From the NCBI RefSeq assembly GCF_017255415.1, contig NZ_JAFJZZ010000005.1, forward strand, positions 124,001 through 188,000: a DNA stretch of 64,000 bases, written 5' to 3'. The position numbers and the translations under genes are program-made. Shown in pieces: positions 42,440 to 51,486 of the stretch (the stretch's first letter is position 1; the number at the start of each line of letters is the position of its first letter). Source of the DNA: Clostridium aminobutyricum. Its GTDB lineage: Bacteria; Bacillota; Clostridia; Peptostreptococcales; Anaerovoracaceae. The notes beneath the pieces were generated by a model. That model was not told where the DNA came from, ran no database searches, and saw nothing but the letters and a program-made list of their open reading frames with translations.

Positions 42440-44251
42440 TTGAATAGAAATCAGTTTTTAGAAAAACCAAACTATATCATCTATAAGTGTAATCCAAATA
42501 GCACTATAGGATTTTGTGAGGGCCCAGAGCTTGAGGCTGAAAATGCATTGTTGAATTGTATAAGAGCCTTATCTTCTACGGTAGGCTTTAAAGAAGCAAT
42601 CGACACGTCGCTTCTTTATATCAGCGATTTTTACGATTCTGAAAGAGTCTACGTCTATGAAAATAACGGAGCAGATTTAAACTTGACTTTTGAAGAAGTG
42701 AAAAAAGGAGCACAGCGCCTTAGCGGCGGAGCTGCTGCGTCAAGAACTGCCTATTACAATGAGGCAAAAGAACACTTTATCATGGATGCAGTGATTGGTT
42801 TGGATTTGGAAATTTTTGACGGGATGGAGAATTTCTTCCCTGAAGAATACGATTTTATGAGAACAGCAGGAATTCAAAGTATTAAAGCAATACCTGTTGT
42901 TGTTGACAATGAAATGTTGGCTGTAATCAGCGTGGAAAATATAGAAAAAAACAAGAACATCACCTCATTGTTAGAAGTGATTGTTTATTTTATTGTGAAA
43001 GAATTGACGCATCGAAGGGGAAAAAGTGAGTTAGAATATATGATGGTACATGACTCACTGACCGGAATTAAGCATCGTAATTGTTATGTGAATTATATTG
43101 ACAGTGAAGTCGCAGATGACGTAAAAACAATGGGAGTTGTGATGGCCGATATTAATTCACTCAAATCTATTAATGAAGCCTTTGGGGATGAGTTTGGAAA
43201 TGCGGTAGTCATTCAGACGGCAGATATCTTAAAAAAATATTTTGGACAATATAAGCTATTTCGAATCAGCGGCGATGAATTCATAGCCTTTTGTGAGAAT
43301 ATCAGTAAAAAGGAATTTATGAAACAGATTTATGATGCGAAAGAAGAAATTGCAGCAAACATTGAAACCGGTGTTGCAATCGGAAGCGTATGGACCGATA
43401 TTGATATTGATTTTACGACTTTAAAAAATCAAGCAAATGAGATGATGTTTCTTGAAAAGCAGGAATACTATGAAAATAGAAAAATGCTGAGCAAGTATCA
43501 TGATCCTAATAAATTTAAGTCCCTGATGGAGGCCATTGAAGCAAAAATATTCAAAGTGTATTTGCAATCTAAAGTAGACATTAAGACAGGGGATATTCGA
43601 AGTGCGGAAGCGCTGATACGTATGGAGCATCCAACCTATGGCGTGATTCCTCCTTCCAAGTTTATTCCGAATTTAGAAAAAGAACATAACATCAAGTATT
43701 TAGATTTATTCGTATTTGAGGAAGTGTGTAAGGTTTTGGTTGAATGGAAGAGACAAGGAAGAGCTTTAATTCCCATTTCCATTAATTTTTCCAGATTAAC
43801 GGTTATGGAACCACATATTATTGAAATCATGACCACTATCCACAAAAAATATGATATTCCTAGAAATCTTTTGGAGATAGAGATAACGGAAAGTATCGGT
43901 CAAATTGAGAGAAATGAACTGGAAGCGATCGGTCATCGAATTAAAGCGGAAGGATTCAGCATTTCTCTTGATGATTTTGGGGCAAAATATACGAATATGA
44001 GCATGCTGACTTCCATTGATTTTGATATACTGAAGCTTGATAGGAGCCTGATTAACACGATTGTACATAATGAAACCAGTAAAAAGGTCGTTGGACATAT
44101 TATTGATATGTGTAAAGACTTAGGGGTTAAGGTCGTTGCAGAAGGTATTGAAACAGAGATGCAGCTGAACGCATTAAAAAAATTAAATTGTGATTATGCG
44201 CAAGGCTATCTGTTTGGAAGACCGGTTCCGGTTTCGGAATTCATTAAATAA
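42440..44251 (+). CDS. GAF-GGDEF-EAL bifunctional c-di-GMP protein
   Basis: A 603-residue cytosolic protein: GAF-like sensor (about 40-190), GGDEF domain (about 200-345) with SGDEF at 277-281, and EAL domain (about 360-600). SGDEF keeps the catalytic Gly-Asp-Glu-Glu/Phe core and can be active. The EAL part has EALIR at 390, INFS, EITES, DDFG, LKLD, EGIE and QGYLFGRP, so it should be active too. TTG 42440 follows AAGGAAGG. It may set c-di-GMP in both directions under GAF control. A terminator overlaps its end at 44250-44279. Confidence 0.88.
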   Translation: MNRNQFLEKPNYIIYKCNPNSTIGFCEGPELEAENALLNCIRALSSTVGFKEAIDTSLLYISDFYDSERVYVYENNGADLNLTFEEVKKGAQRLSGGAAASRTAYYNEAKEHFIMDAVIGLDLEIFDGMENFFPEEYDFMRTAGIQSIKAIPVVVDNEMLAVISVENIEKNKNITSLLEVIVYFIVKELTHRRGKSELEYMMVHDSLTGIKHRNCYVNYIDSEVADDVKTMGVVMADINSLKSINEAFGDEFGNAVVIQTADILKKYFGQYKLFRISGDEFIAFCENISKKEFMKQIYDAKEEIAANIETGVAIGSVWTDIDIDFTTLKNQANEMMFLEKQEYYENRKMLSKYHDPNKFKSLMEAIEAKIFKVYLQSKVDIKTGDIRSAEALIRMEHPTYGVIPPSKFIPNLEKEHNIKYLDLFVFEEVCKVLVEWKRQGRALIPISINFSRLTVMEPHIIEIMTTIHKKYDIPRNLLEIEITESIGQIERNELEAIGHRIKAEGFSISLDDFGAKYTNMSMLTSIDFDILKLDRSLINTIVHNETSKKVVGHIIDMCKDLGVKVVAEGIETEMQLNALKKLNCDYAQGYLFGRPVPVSEFIK

Positions 44252-44279
44252 AAGATGGAGGTTCAGTCCTATCTTTTTT
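44250..44279 (+). terminator. Terminator after the GAF-GGDEF-EAL gene
   Basis: AAAAGAT-GGA pairs with TCC-ATCTTTT across a seven-base loop with one bulge, ending in six T residues. It lies 14 bases before the next start codon. Confidence 0.7.
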
Positions 44280-44292
44280 AGGGAAAAAGCAC

Positions 44293-45387
44293 ATGAATAA
44301 TATTGATTTTAAAATATATAAAAATGAAGATTATAACACGGAAAAATGGATGGGCGGCACCACGACGGAGCTGTCCATTTATCCTAAAGAGGCAAAATAC
44401 AGCGATCGGAAATTTGTATGGCGTCTCAGTTCTGCAACGATTGATGTGGAGGAATCCAATTTTACAAAACTTCCGGAGTACGATCGAATACTGATTGTTT
44501 TAGAAAATGAAGTTGTCTTAGTTCATAAAGATGAGCGGGCAATAAGACTCGCACAGTATGAACAAGATCGATTTGACGGGAACTACGATACCGTTAGTTT
44601 TGGAAAAATAACGGACTATAATCTAATGGTTCGAAAGGGAAATGAGGGGATGGCCGAGGTTCTATCCTTAACCCCTTCTAATACATTTATTAAACTTGAA
44701 AAGGCTATTTCCTATCAGCATATCAGCGAAACGTATTATTGCTTGGAAGGCTATTGTGCCGTAACCTTTGGAAAAAACACTTGTTTAATCCGAAAAGGAG
44801 ACCTTTTGGTCATCCATTATCCGGCAGGAGAATTGGAATCCATTGGTGTGATGGGTGAAGGCAAGGCAATTCGTGCTTATATTCATTTTAATGAAGAAGC
44901 TGTAAAAGAAGAAAGAGAAGCAGAAATTGCGGCGCCTCAAGAATCAAACTTCCGTGATATTTTGGATGCAGCTAAAGTCTGCTATACAAACTTCAGAGGG
45001 AGCAAATATATTTTCAAAAGCCGGAGAACCCTCTGGTATGATGAGCAATTGAAAAATTCATTAGATCGATTGGAAAGAACATTTCTTCCGTTTTTTGTTT
45101 TTCTGGTGGGAATGGCGGTGGCGGCAGCAGTTTCCATGGAATTGTTGGATCGTCAGCACTTTGCGGAACTGTTTTTGCTGTGGCTTGCGATTGATTTGAT
45201 TCTGGTAAATCCACTATTGTATTTTTTCGCATTGCCGAAGCCAATTGCAGCACATATTAAGAAACTCGATTCATTGACAGAGGAAGAAAAGGCTATTTAC
45301 GAAAAGCAAAAGTCCGAAAATAAGAGGTTAAACCGACTGCTGAAGAAATATGAGATAACCGGAAGAAATGTTCATAAGGATGAATAG
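44293..45387 (+). CDS. HutD/Ves-family cupin fused to a two-helix membrane domain
   Basis: A 364-residue protein. Residues 1 to about 195 match the HutD/Ves cupin pattern (WMGGTTTELSIYP, FVWRLSSATI, LPEYDRILIVLE). HutD is linked to histidine use in other bacteria but has no proven reaction. The C-terminal part (about 255-310) carries two hydrophobic helices (FLPFFVFLVGMAVAAAV and FLLWLAIDLILVNPLLYFFAL), then a charged tail (EEEKAIYEKQKSENKRLNRLLKKYE). No hut genes are nearby. Such a cupin-membrane fusion is unusual. Confidence 0.7.
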   Translation: MNNIDFKIYKNEDYNTEKWMGGTTTELSIYPKEAKYSDRKFVWRLSSATIDVEESNFTKLPEYDRILIVLENEVVLVHKDERAIRLAQYEQDRFDGNYDTVSFGKITDYNLMVRKGNEGMAEVLSLTPSNTFIKLEKAISYQHISETYYCLEGYCAVTFGKNTCLIRKGDLLVIHYPAGELESIGVMGEGKAIRAYIHFNEEAVKEEREAEIAAPQESNFRDILDAAKVCYTNFRGSKYIFKSRRTLWYDEQLKNSLDRLERTFLPFFVFLVGMAVAAAVSMELLDRQHFAELFLLWLAIDLILVNPLLYFFALPKPIAAHIKKLDSLTEEEKAIYEKQKSENKRLNRLLKKYEITGRNVHKDE

Positions 45388-45456
45388 CCAGAGAAATACA
45401 GCTTGAAAAATTTGATGTGAAGGAAAAAAGTGCTGGATTTTTTTGAGATAACATTG

Positions 45457-45588
45457 TATAATCGTTAAGTAAATATTTATTAATTTAACAGTGCACGAAA
45501 TAAAATACGAATAAGGAAAGGCGGCGTAAAGGGGTCTTGTATCTCTTTCACTCTCTTGGAACCGTCGACCCTTATTTTTTTATTTTTT
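45457..45588 (+). promoter_or_regulatory. pyrG leader with terminator-like hairpin (possible attenuator)
   Basis: A TATAAT at 45457-45462 may be the -10. About 70 bases later AGGGGTC (45530-45536) pairs with GACCCTT (45567-45573), with a 30-base loop, followed by a long T-rich run (45575-45588). The terminator sits before pyrG with no gene in between. In Bacillus, pyrG is controlled by a CTP-sensitive leader terminator, so a related mechanism is possible; the exact GGGC start of that system was not found. Confidence 0.5.
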
Positions 45589-45677
45589 CGAGCACTTTTT
45601 TTAATGGAATATCGGTTACGATAGGCTGAAACGCGAGCAAATGCAATTTTTTATTTAAGAGGAAGCGAGGGAGAATT

Positions 45678-47294
45678 ATGAAAAAATATATTTTTGTTAC
45701 AGGAGGCGTCGTATCGGGGCTGGGTAAAGGAATAACAGCCGCCTCTCTGGGAAGATTATTAAAAGCTAGAGGTCTCAAAGTCGCTTCACAGAAGTTAGAC
45801 CCTTATATTAATGTGGATCCGGGCACCATGAGCCCTTATCAGCATGGGGAAGTATACGTCACAGAGGACGGAGCAGAAACAGATTTAGACCTTGGACATT
45901 ATGAACGGTTTATTGATGAAGACTTAAACAAGTATTCAAACTTAACGACCGGTAAGGTATATTGGAATGTATTGACAAAAGAGAGAGCCGGGGAGTATTT
46001 AGGCAGCACTGTGCAGGTGATTCCGCATATTACGAATGAAATCAAAAGCTTTATTTATAACGTAGGGGAAAAGAGTCAAGCGGATGTTATTATTACAGAA
46101 ATAGGGGGTACAACAGGAGATATCGAAAGTCAACCTTATCTTGAAGCGATCAGACAAGTAGCGCTAGAGTCCGGAAAGGAAAACTGCTTGTTTATCCATG
46201 TAACGCTAGTCCCTTATATTAAAAGTTCAGGAGAACACAAATCGAAACCAACACAGCATTCGGTAAAAGAGCTCCGAACATTAGGAATTTCACCGGACAT
46301 TATTGTCATGAGGGCAGATGAACATATTGATGATAGTACAAAAGAAAAGATCTCTTTATTTTGTAATGTAAAGCCGGATTGCGTGATTGAAAATATTACC
46401 TTGCCGGTTTTATATGAGGCCCCTATCATGCTTGAAAAAAGTAAATTTTCATGGATCGTATGTCGAGAGCTAGGTTTAAATGCAGGCCCGTGCGATATGG
46501 AAGAATGGAACGGTATGCTGGAACGTGTGGCGAAACGAGATCAATGTGTGAAAATCGCTATTGTAGGCAAATATGTTAAATTGCATGATGCCTACCTGTC
46601 TGTTGCGGAAGCGCTGCGTCACGCAGGATATGAGAACGGTGCTGTGATTGATATTCAATGGATCGATTCCGAGGACGTTACCGATAGAAATGTGGGAAAG
46701 ATTTTGGGAGATGTAGCCGGTATATTGGTGCCCGGAGGATTCGGTGACCGGGGAATAGAAGGCAAAATTACAGCTGCTAAATTTGCGAGAGAAAACAACG
46801 TGCCATATTTTGGAATCTGCCTTGGAATGCAAATCGCGGTGATTGAATATGCGCGGGGTGTCTTAGGTCTAAGTGATGCAAATTCCAGTGAATTTGCTCC
46901 TATTGGAGTAAATCCGGTTATTGATTTCATGCCGGATCAATATGGCGATATTCCAAAAGGAGGAACCATGAGACTTGGTGCATATCCATGTACCATTGCA
47001 CCTGGGACAAAGATGGAGGAAGCCTATGGCGAAAGAAGTATTTCTGAACGTCACCGACACCGATATGAATTCAACAACGTGTACAGAGAAGAACTTTCTA
47101 AAGCGGGCTTAGTAATAAGCGGGACTTCTCCCGATGGGAGATTGGTAGAAGCCGTTGAAATTGCCGGCAGAGCTTTTCACGTTGGCGTTCAATATCATCC
47201 GGAATTTAAGAGCAGACCGAATAAGGCGCATCCGCTATTCCGAGAATTTGTGAAAGCAGCGCTTAAACTGGGAGGCAAGAAAAGAGATAGGTAG
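45678..47294 (+). CDS. pyrG: CTP synthase
   Basis: A 538-residue enzyme converting UTP to CTP with ATP and glutamine. The synthase domain (1-270) starts [17 protein letters not shown] with its P-loop; the glutaminase domain has VPGGFGDRG, the nucleophile Cys381 in GICLGMQ, and the HPEFKS His-Glu pair near the end. Full length and without breaks. GAGGAAGCGAGGGAG precedes the ATG. It is transcribed alone. Confidence 0.97.
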   Translation: MKKYIFVTGGVVSGLGKGITAASLGRLLKARGLKVASQKLDPYINVDPGTMSPYQHGEVYVTEDGAETDLDLGHYERFIDEDLNKYSNLTTGKVYWNVLTKERAGEYLGSTVQVIPHITNEIKSFIYNVGEKSQADVIITEIGGTTGDIESQPYLEAIRQVALESGKENCLFIHVTLVPYIKSSGEHKSKPTQHSVKELRTLGISPDIIVMRADEHIDDSTKEKISLFCNVKPDCVIENITLPVLYEAPIMLEKSKFSWIVCRELGLNAGPCDMEEWNGMLERVAKRDQCVKIAIVGKYVKLHDAYLSVAEALRHAGYENGAVIDIQWIDSEDVTDRNVGKILGDVAGILVPGGFGDRGIEGKITAAKFARENNVPYFGICLGMQIAVIEYARGVLGLSDANSSEFAPIGVNPVIDFMPDQYGDIPKGGTMRLGAYPCTIAPGTKMEEAYGERSISERHRHRYEFNNVYREELSKAGLVISGTSPDGRLVEAVEIAGRAFHVGVQYHPEFKSRPNKAHPLFREFVKAALKLGGKKRDR

Positions 47295-47310
47295 TTATTT
47301 ATAACGTAGG

Positions 47311-47344
47311 AAATATCGTTTACGATATTGACGAAGTTTCATAA
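47311..47344 (+). repeat. Short dispersed repeat, copy 2
   Basis: Matches 24330-24364 with a few substitutions and one indel. Here the core ATATCG TTTA CGATAT is a clear palindrome. It lies 17 bases after the pyrG stop. Confidence 0.5.
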
Positions 47345-47378
47345 AAAGCTACGGCTAAAATGCGACCAAATGGGAGCT

Positions 47379-47403
47379 AAAAGGCCTCGCAGAGGCTTTT
47401 TTT
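47379..47403 (+). terminator. Terminator of pyrG
   Basis: AAAAG(G)CCTC pairs with GAGGCTTTT (one bulged G, three-base loop), with seven T residues. Confidence 0.75.
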
Positions 47404-47419
47404 ATAAAGGAATCATAAA

Positions 47420-47461
47420 AGGCAGCGAGTTTGCAAAGCGACTCGCTGCCTGATTTTTTTG
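47420..47461. terminator. Second, bidirectional terminator between pyrG and ltaE
   Basis: A perfect 11-bp GC-containing stem (47420-47430 with 47441-47451) followed by TTTTTTT at 47454 on the plus strand, and preceded by an A run that gives a short T tract on the minus strand for ltaE. Confidence 0.8.
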
Positions 47462-47494
47462 TATACGGGTTAGATATCCGTCGAAGGAATCTGT

Positions 47495-48508
47495 TTACAG
47501 TAGAGCAAGAAGTTTTTCGATGTCTTCCTGCGTTGTAGCCCAGGATGTCACAAAACGAATACAGCGATTTTTTTCATCTATTTTGCATTCGTTTTCAAAG
47601 GATACGTGTTCCGCTAGGAATTGCGCAGTTTCGTTAGGGAAGATGGGAAACAGTTGATTGGTGAAGGAATCTGAGAAGAAGGGATATCCCTTCGACTGCA
47701 GACCGTTTCTCAACATGTCGGCCATGTTGTTCGCATGTGCCCCAAGCTCAAAATACAGATTGTCCCTAAATAACTCTTCGAATTGAATCCCAAGAAGCCG
47801 TCCTTTCGCAAGCATTCCCCCCTTTTGTTTGAGGAGATACCTGAAATCCGGTTTTAAAACGGGATTGGATAAAACTAAAGCTTCCCCAAAAAGAGCCCCG
47901 TTCTTTGTTCCGCCGATATAGAAGGCGTCTGTCAATGTTGCAATATCTTCAATGGTAAGGTCATTTTCCGATGACGTAAGAGCAGAAGCTAGACGTGCAC
48001 CATCCAGATATAGATATAGACCGTATTTGTCGCAGCGCTTTCGTATTTCCTGAAGTTCTGCTTTTGTGTACATTGTTCCGAGTTCAGTACTGTTGGTGAT
48101 ATACACCATTTTCGGTTTCACAAAATGTTCGTCTTCATGATATTCGATTGCCTCGTCAATTTGATCCGCTTTTAGTTTGGCATCTGGTGTCGGCATCGCC
48201 ACTATTTTATGACCGCAAGCCTCCACTGCACCGGTTTCATGTACGCAGATATGTCCGCGAGAGGAGGAAATCACGGCTTCGTGGGGACGCAGAAAAGCGG
48301 AGATGGAGGTGAAATTTGTTTGGGTTCCTCCAACGAAGAAGTGAACATCCGCATCCTCTCTCTTGATTCGAGATTGAATCAATTTTGCTGCATTAAAACA
48401 ATGTTCATCAAGACCATATCCGACGGTTTGTTCCATGTTGCTTTTGCATATGGCTTCGAGAATTTGAGGGTGAGCACCTTCGCTATAATCGTTTCGTAAA
48501 AAAATCAT
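47495..48508 (-). CDS. ltaE: Low-specificity L-threonine aldolase
   Basis: A 337-residue PLP enzyme cleaving threonine (and allo-threonine) to glycine and acetaldehyde. It starts MIFLRNDYSEGAHP, has HICVHETGAVE, LDGARLASAL and the PLP lysine in IGGTKNG. ATG 48508 follows AAGGAG at a seven-base spacing; the upstream open frame has no family similarity. An inverted repeat at 48573-48630 lies in its promoter region. Confidence 0.92.
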   Translation of the reverse strand: MIFLRNDYSEGAHPQILEAICKSNMEQTVGYGLDEHCFNAAKLIQSRIKREDADVHFFVGGTQTNFTSISAFLRPHEAVISSSRGHICVHETGAVEACGHKIVAMPTPDAKLKADQIDEAIEYHEDEHFVKPKMVYITNSTELGTMYTKAELQEIRKRCDKYGLYLYLDGARLASALTSSENDLTIEDIATLTDAFYIGGTKNGALFGEALVLSNPVLKPDFRYLLKQKGGMLAKGRLLGIQFEELFRDNLYFELGAHANNMADMLRNGLQSKGYPFFSDSFTNQLFPIFPNETAQFLAEHVSFENECKIDEKNRCIRFVTSWATTQEDIEKLLALL

Positions 48509-48572
48509 ATGATATCTCCTTTTATGTAATACTTGCAAATTTGTCCTAAGTCTAATCCAGTTTATAATTGCT

Positions 48573-48630
48573 CTTATCATATCATAATTCTTTCGGCCTA
48601 TGCAAGGCCACCAGCCGTAATTATGATAAG
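48573..48630. other. Large inverted repeat upstream of ltaE
   Basis: ATCATAATT (48581-48589) pairs with AATTATGAT (48619-48627), an alternative register uses CTTATCAT (48573-48580) with ATGATAAG, and an inner GGCC/GGCC stem closes the loop. It may be an operator or leader structure of ltaE. Nothing else is evident between it and 48722. Confidence 0.4.
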
Positions 48631-48722
48631 CAAAAAAAACGATGATGAGAGTGAATTTCATCATTGAAACAGGCAATGGATGTTGATGCCAAAGGCGTTT
48701 GGTGCAACAAAAAAAGATGAGT

Positions 48723-48764
48723 TCCAATACTGTAGATTAACCGTAGCCAACATACAGTATTGGA
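48723..48764 (-). terminator. Probable spoIIID terminator hairpin
   Basis: A 12-bp perfect inverted repeat (48723-48734 with 48753-48764). On the minus strand it lies about 60 bases after the spoIIID stop and is followed, seven bases later, by TTTTTT. Confidence 0.45.
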
Positions 48765-48826
48765 GGAATACAGAAAATGTGAAACTAACGTTTTAAGATT
48801 TTCATAAAGAATAGAATGAATACGAC

Positions 48827-49078
48827 TTAGTGAGTTTTCATATACTTTTCTTTTGTAGCTAAACCGCCTCTTATATGGCGTTCCGCTTTATTGTTATCTA
48901 AAACTGCCTTGACTTCAGCGGCAAGGCCAGGGTTTATCTCCAGCAATCTTTCAGTAATATCCTTGTGAACCGTCGATTTCGATACCCTAAACTTCTTCGC
49001 CGTGCTTCTAACAGTTGAATTTGTATCAAGAATATATCTGGCAAGCTCCAGAACCCTTTCTTCTATGTAATCTTTCAT
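48827..49078 (-). CDS. spoIIID: Sporulation transcriptional regulator SpoIIID
   Basis: An 83-residue DNA-binding protein of the mother cell, acting between sigma-E and sigma-K programmes. The sequence MKDYIEERVLELARYIL, the helix-turn-helix region with TAKKFRVSKSTVHKDITERL and GGLATKEKYM are highly conserved in endospore formers. It is a single gene. The 330-bp gap to livJ holds the livJ promoter; I could not place a sigma-E promoter with confidence. It marks the organism as a spore former. Confidence 0.96.
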   Translation of the reverse strand: MKDYIEERVLELARYILDTNSTVRSTAKKFRVSKSTVHKDITERLLEINPGLAAEVKAVLDNNKAERHIRGGLATKEKYMKTH

Positions 49079-49334
49079 ATTTAAATTTTCACCGCCCCTA
49101 TCAAAATATTTGGCAAACCATAAATGATGATTTCATTACCACAATATATGCAGCTCAAAGGGGCTATATTCATATTTCAGACTTGAAGTATTTAAATATG
49201 TGAAGACTTGCCATAATTCAAATCGGACTTAGCATTTTCTTATAGAATTTAAGGAGATTGCAGATAGTTATTTAATCGCAAGGGCTCAATTTATTTGATA
49301 ATATAAAAATAAGTTTGATTATGTAAAATTAATG

Positions 49335-49363
49335 TTGACAATAGAAGAGACTAGCAATATAAT
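49335..49363 (+). promoter_or_regulatory. Consensus promoter of the liv/ATC operon
   Basis: TTGACA (49335-49340) and TATAAT (49358-49363) are both perfect and 17 bases apart, the best promoter in the window. The leader to livJ is about 40 bases. A sequence this strong would usually need a repressor; the IclR gene at the operon end is a candidate. Confidence 0.8.
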
Positions 49364-49408
49364 TCATATTAAAACAATAAGAATACTATTATTAAGGAGG
49401 AAAAAGAT

Positions 49409-50542
49409 TTGAAAAAATTAGTAACACTTATTACGATTATTACTTTAATAGGAACTATCTTTAGTGGTTGTTCCGGTAATGGAGCCAATCAGTCAAAAAA
49501 TACTACCATAAAGATTGGGCTGGCCGCTCCCATATCAGGTGCGGAAGCACAGTATGGAGAAGCTTTTAAGAAAGGGGCTGAATTAGCAGTACAACAACTT
49601 AACGATTCCGGTGGAATTGATGGAAAGAAAATAGAAATTGTGACCCTTGATGACAAAGGAGATTCTAATGAAGCCGTGAACGTAGCAAATAAATTTGCTT
49701 CAGACAATAGTATTGTTGGAATTATTGGTCACTTTAACAGTTCTGCTACATTGGCAGCTGCTCCTATTTACAATAAAAATAAGGTAGTAACTGTATCGCC
49801 TTCATCTAGCTCCCCCAACGTAACTGATGCAGGAGATTACATATTTAGAGTAATTACGACCGATGCTTTTCAGGCGGATTACTTAGCCAAATGGTCAAAA
49901 GAAGAAGGCCATAATAAAGTAGCCATTATATATGAACAAACTGATTTTGGGCTTGGACTGTCAGATGTATATTCAAAAGCTGCTAAAGAAAATAATATAG
50001 AAATTGTAGCAAATGAAACCTATGTAGCAGGACAAACAAAAGATTTTAGTACGATTGTGACCAAGATAAAAGGAAAGCAGCCGGATGCTATTTTCATTGG
50101 CGGCGTAGCCAATGATGCAGCTTTGGTTATACAGCAGGCCAAGAAGCTTGGTGTGACTTCTCAGTTTATAGGAGTGGACAGTCTATACTCAGATGCATTG
50201 ATACAGTTAGGAGGGAGTGCTGTAGAAGATGTAAAACTGGTTGGATTTTTCCATCCGGGCGGTACTAATGAACAAGCAAATGATTTTTTGGCAGCGTATG
50301 AAAATGCCTATAATAAGAAACCGGATACTTATGCCGCCTATGCGTATGATGCAACGTCAGTCCTTATTGAAGCAATAAAGCAAAATGGTGCAGATAGAGA
50401 AGATATTAAAAAGTATCTTTCAACACTCCAAAATTTTAAAGGTGCAACCGGCACAATAAGTTTCGATGAAAATGGGGACGTGTTGACAGAGCCTCAAAAG
50501 CTGATTGTAAGTGAAGGTCAATTTTTAACTTATAATAAGTGA
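49409..50542 (+). CDS. livJ: Branched-chain amino acid-type ABC substrate-binding lipoprotein
   Basis: A 377-residue binding lipoprotein with signal peptide and lipobox (FSGC, lipidated Cys21). The mature part starts KIGLAAPISGAEAQYG and contains GIIGHFNSSATLAAAPIY and AYAYDATSVLIEAIK, the type I periplasmic fold of LivJ/BraC. TTG 49409 follows AAGGAGG. Members bind branched-chain amino acids but also amides, urea and many other small compounds; the two catabolic genes downstream argue for a less usual ligand. Confidence 0.9.
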   Translation: MKKLVTLITIITLIGTIFSGCSGNGANQSKNTTIKIGLAAPISGAEAQYGEAFKKGAELAVQQLNDSGGIDGKKIEIVTLDDKGDSNEAVNVANKFASDNSIVGIIGHFNSSATLAAAPIYNKNKVVTVSPSSSSPNVTDAGDYIFRVITTDAFQADYLAKWSKEEGHNKVAIIYEQTDFGLGLSDVYSKAAKENNIEIVANETYVAGQTKDFSTIVTKIKGKQPDAIFIGGVANDAALVIQQAKKLGVTSQFIGVDSLYSDALIQLGGSAVEDVKLVGFFHPGGTNEQANDFLAAYENAYNKKPDTYAAYAYDATSVLIEAIKQNGADREDIKKYLSTLQNFKGATGTISFDENGDVLTEPQKLIVSEGQFLTYNK

Positions 50543-50604
50543 TGAATTAGGGAGCAATGGACATTTTGTTCTATGCTCCCTTTCATACTAGAAAGGATGA
50601 TTGT

Positions 50605-51477
50605 ATGTTGCTTCAGCAAGTTGTTAATGGGTTAACTATAGGTACGATTTATGCGTTAATTGCGTTAGGATATACAATGGTATATGGCATATTGAAAATT
50701 GTAAATTTTGCGCATGGAGATATCTTTATGTTAGGGACTTTCATAGGTTTGTTTTTAGTACAGGATATGAGAATGCCAATCTATGCAGCATTAGTATTGT
50801 CGGCCATTATCACGGCTATAGTTGGTATGATTATTGAGAGAGTTGCGTATCGTCCATTACGTTTAGAAGAAAGGATTATTCCCTTGATTAGTGCACTGGG
50901 CGTTTCTATTTTTTTATCGAATTTAGCCCAAAAAATTTGGGGAACACAAATTCATCCATTCCCAACTAAATTTCAATTTGTAACATTTAATGTGGGTAAT
51001 GTTACATTTTCGTCTATACAAATTTTAATTTTGATTCTCTCTTTATTTATTATGGTGGGACTTCAGGTATTTGTAAAAAAATCAAAGATTGGAATAGCGA
51101 TGCAAGCAACATCCATGAGTATAAATAATGCTGCACTCATGGGTATTAACATAAATCAAATCATACGTATAACCTTTGCGATAGGATCAGCTTTGGCAGC
51201 TATCGCAGGGATATTAGTCGGAATTTATTATAATGCTGTATATCCGACGATGGGATATATGGCAGGAATGAAAGCGTTTACCGCCGCAGTACTTGGAGGA
51301 ATTGGGAGTATACCGGGAGCGGTTCTCGGAGGGTTAATATTAGGAATTGCGGAAAATCTGGGAGGAGCATATATTTCGACCCAATACCAAGATATTATTT
51401 CATTCTTAATACTTATTATTGTGCTCATTCTTAAACCTACCGGGATACTTGGTAGGAAAGAAATAAACAAGGTGTAG
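50605..51477 (+). CDS. livH: Branched-chain amino acid-type ABC permease LivH
   Basis: A 290-residue inner-membrane permease with about eight helices. YTMVYGILKIVNFAHGDIFMLG in pieces and GIGSIPGAVLGGLILG are the family motifs. ATG 50605 follows AAAGGA; upstream in-frame codons have no site. It forms the membrane channel with LivM. Confidence 0.93.
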   Translation: MLLQQVVNGLTIGTIYALIALGYTMVYGILKIVNFAHGDIFMLGTFIGLFLVQDMRMPIYAALVLSAIITAIVGMIIERVAYRPLRLEERIIPLISALGVSIFLSNLAQKIWGTQIHPFPTKFQFVTFNVGNVTFSSIQILILILSLFIMVGLQVFVKKSKIGIAMQATSMSINNAALMGININQIIRITFAIGSALAAIAGILVGIYYNAVYPTMGYMAGMKAFTAAVLGGIGSIPGAVLGGLILGIAENLGGAYISTQYQDIISFLILIIVLILKPTGILGRKEINKV

Positions 51478-51486
51478 GTGATTTAA

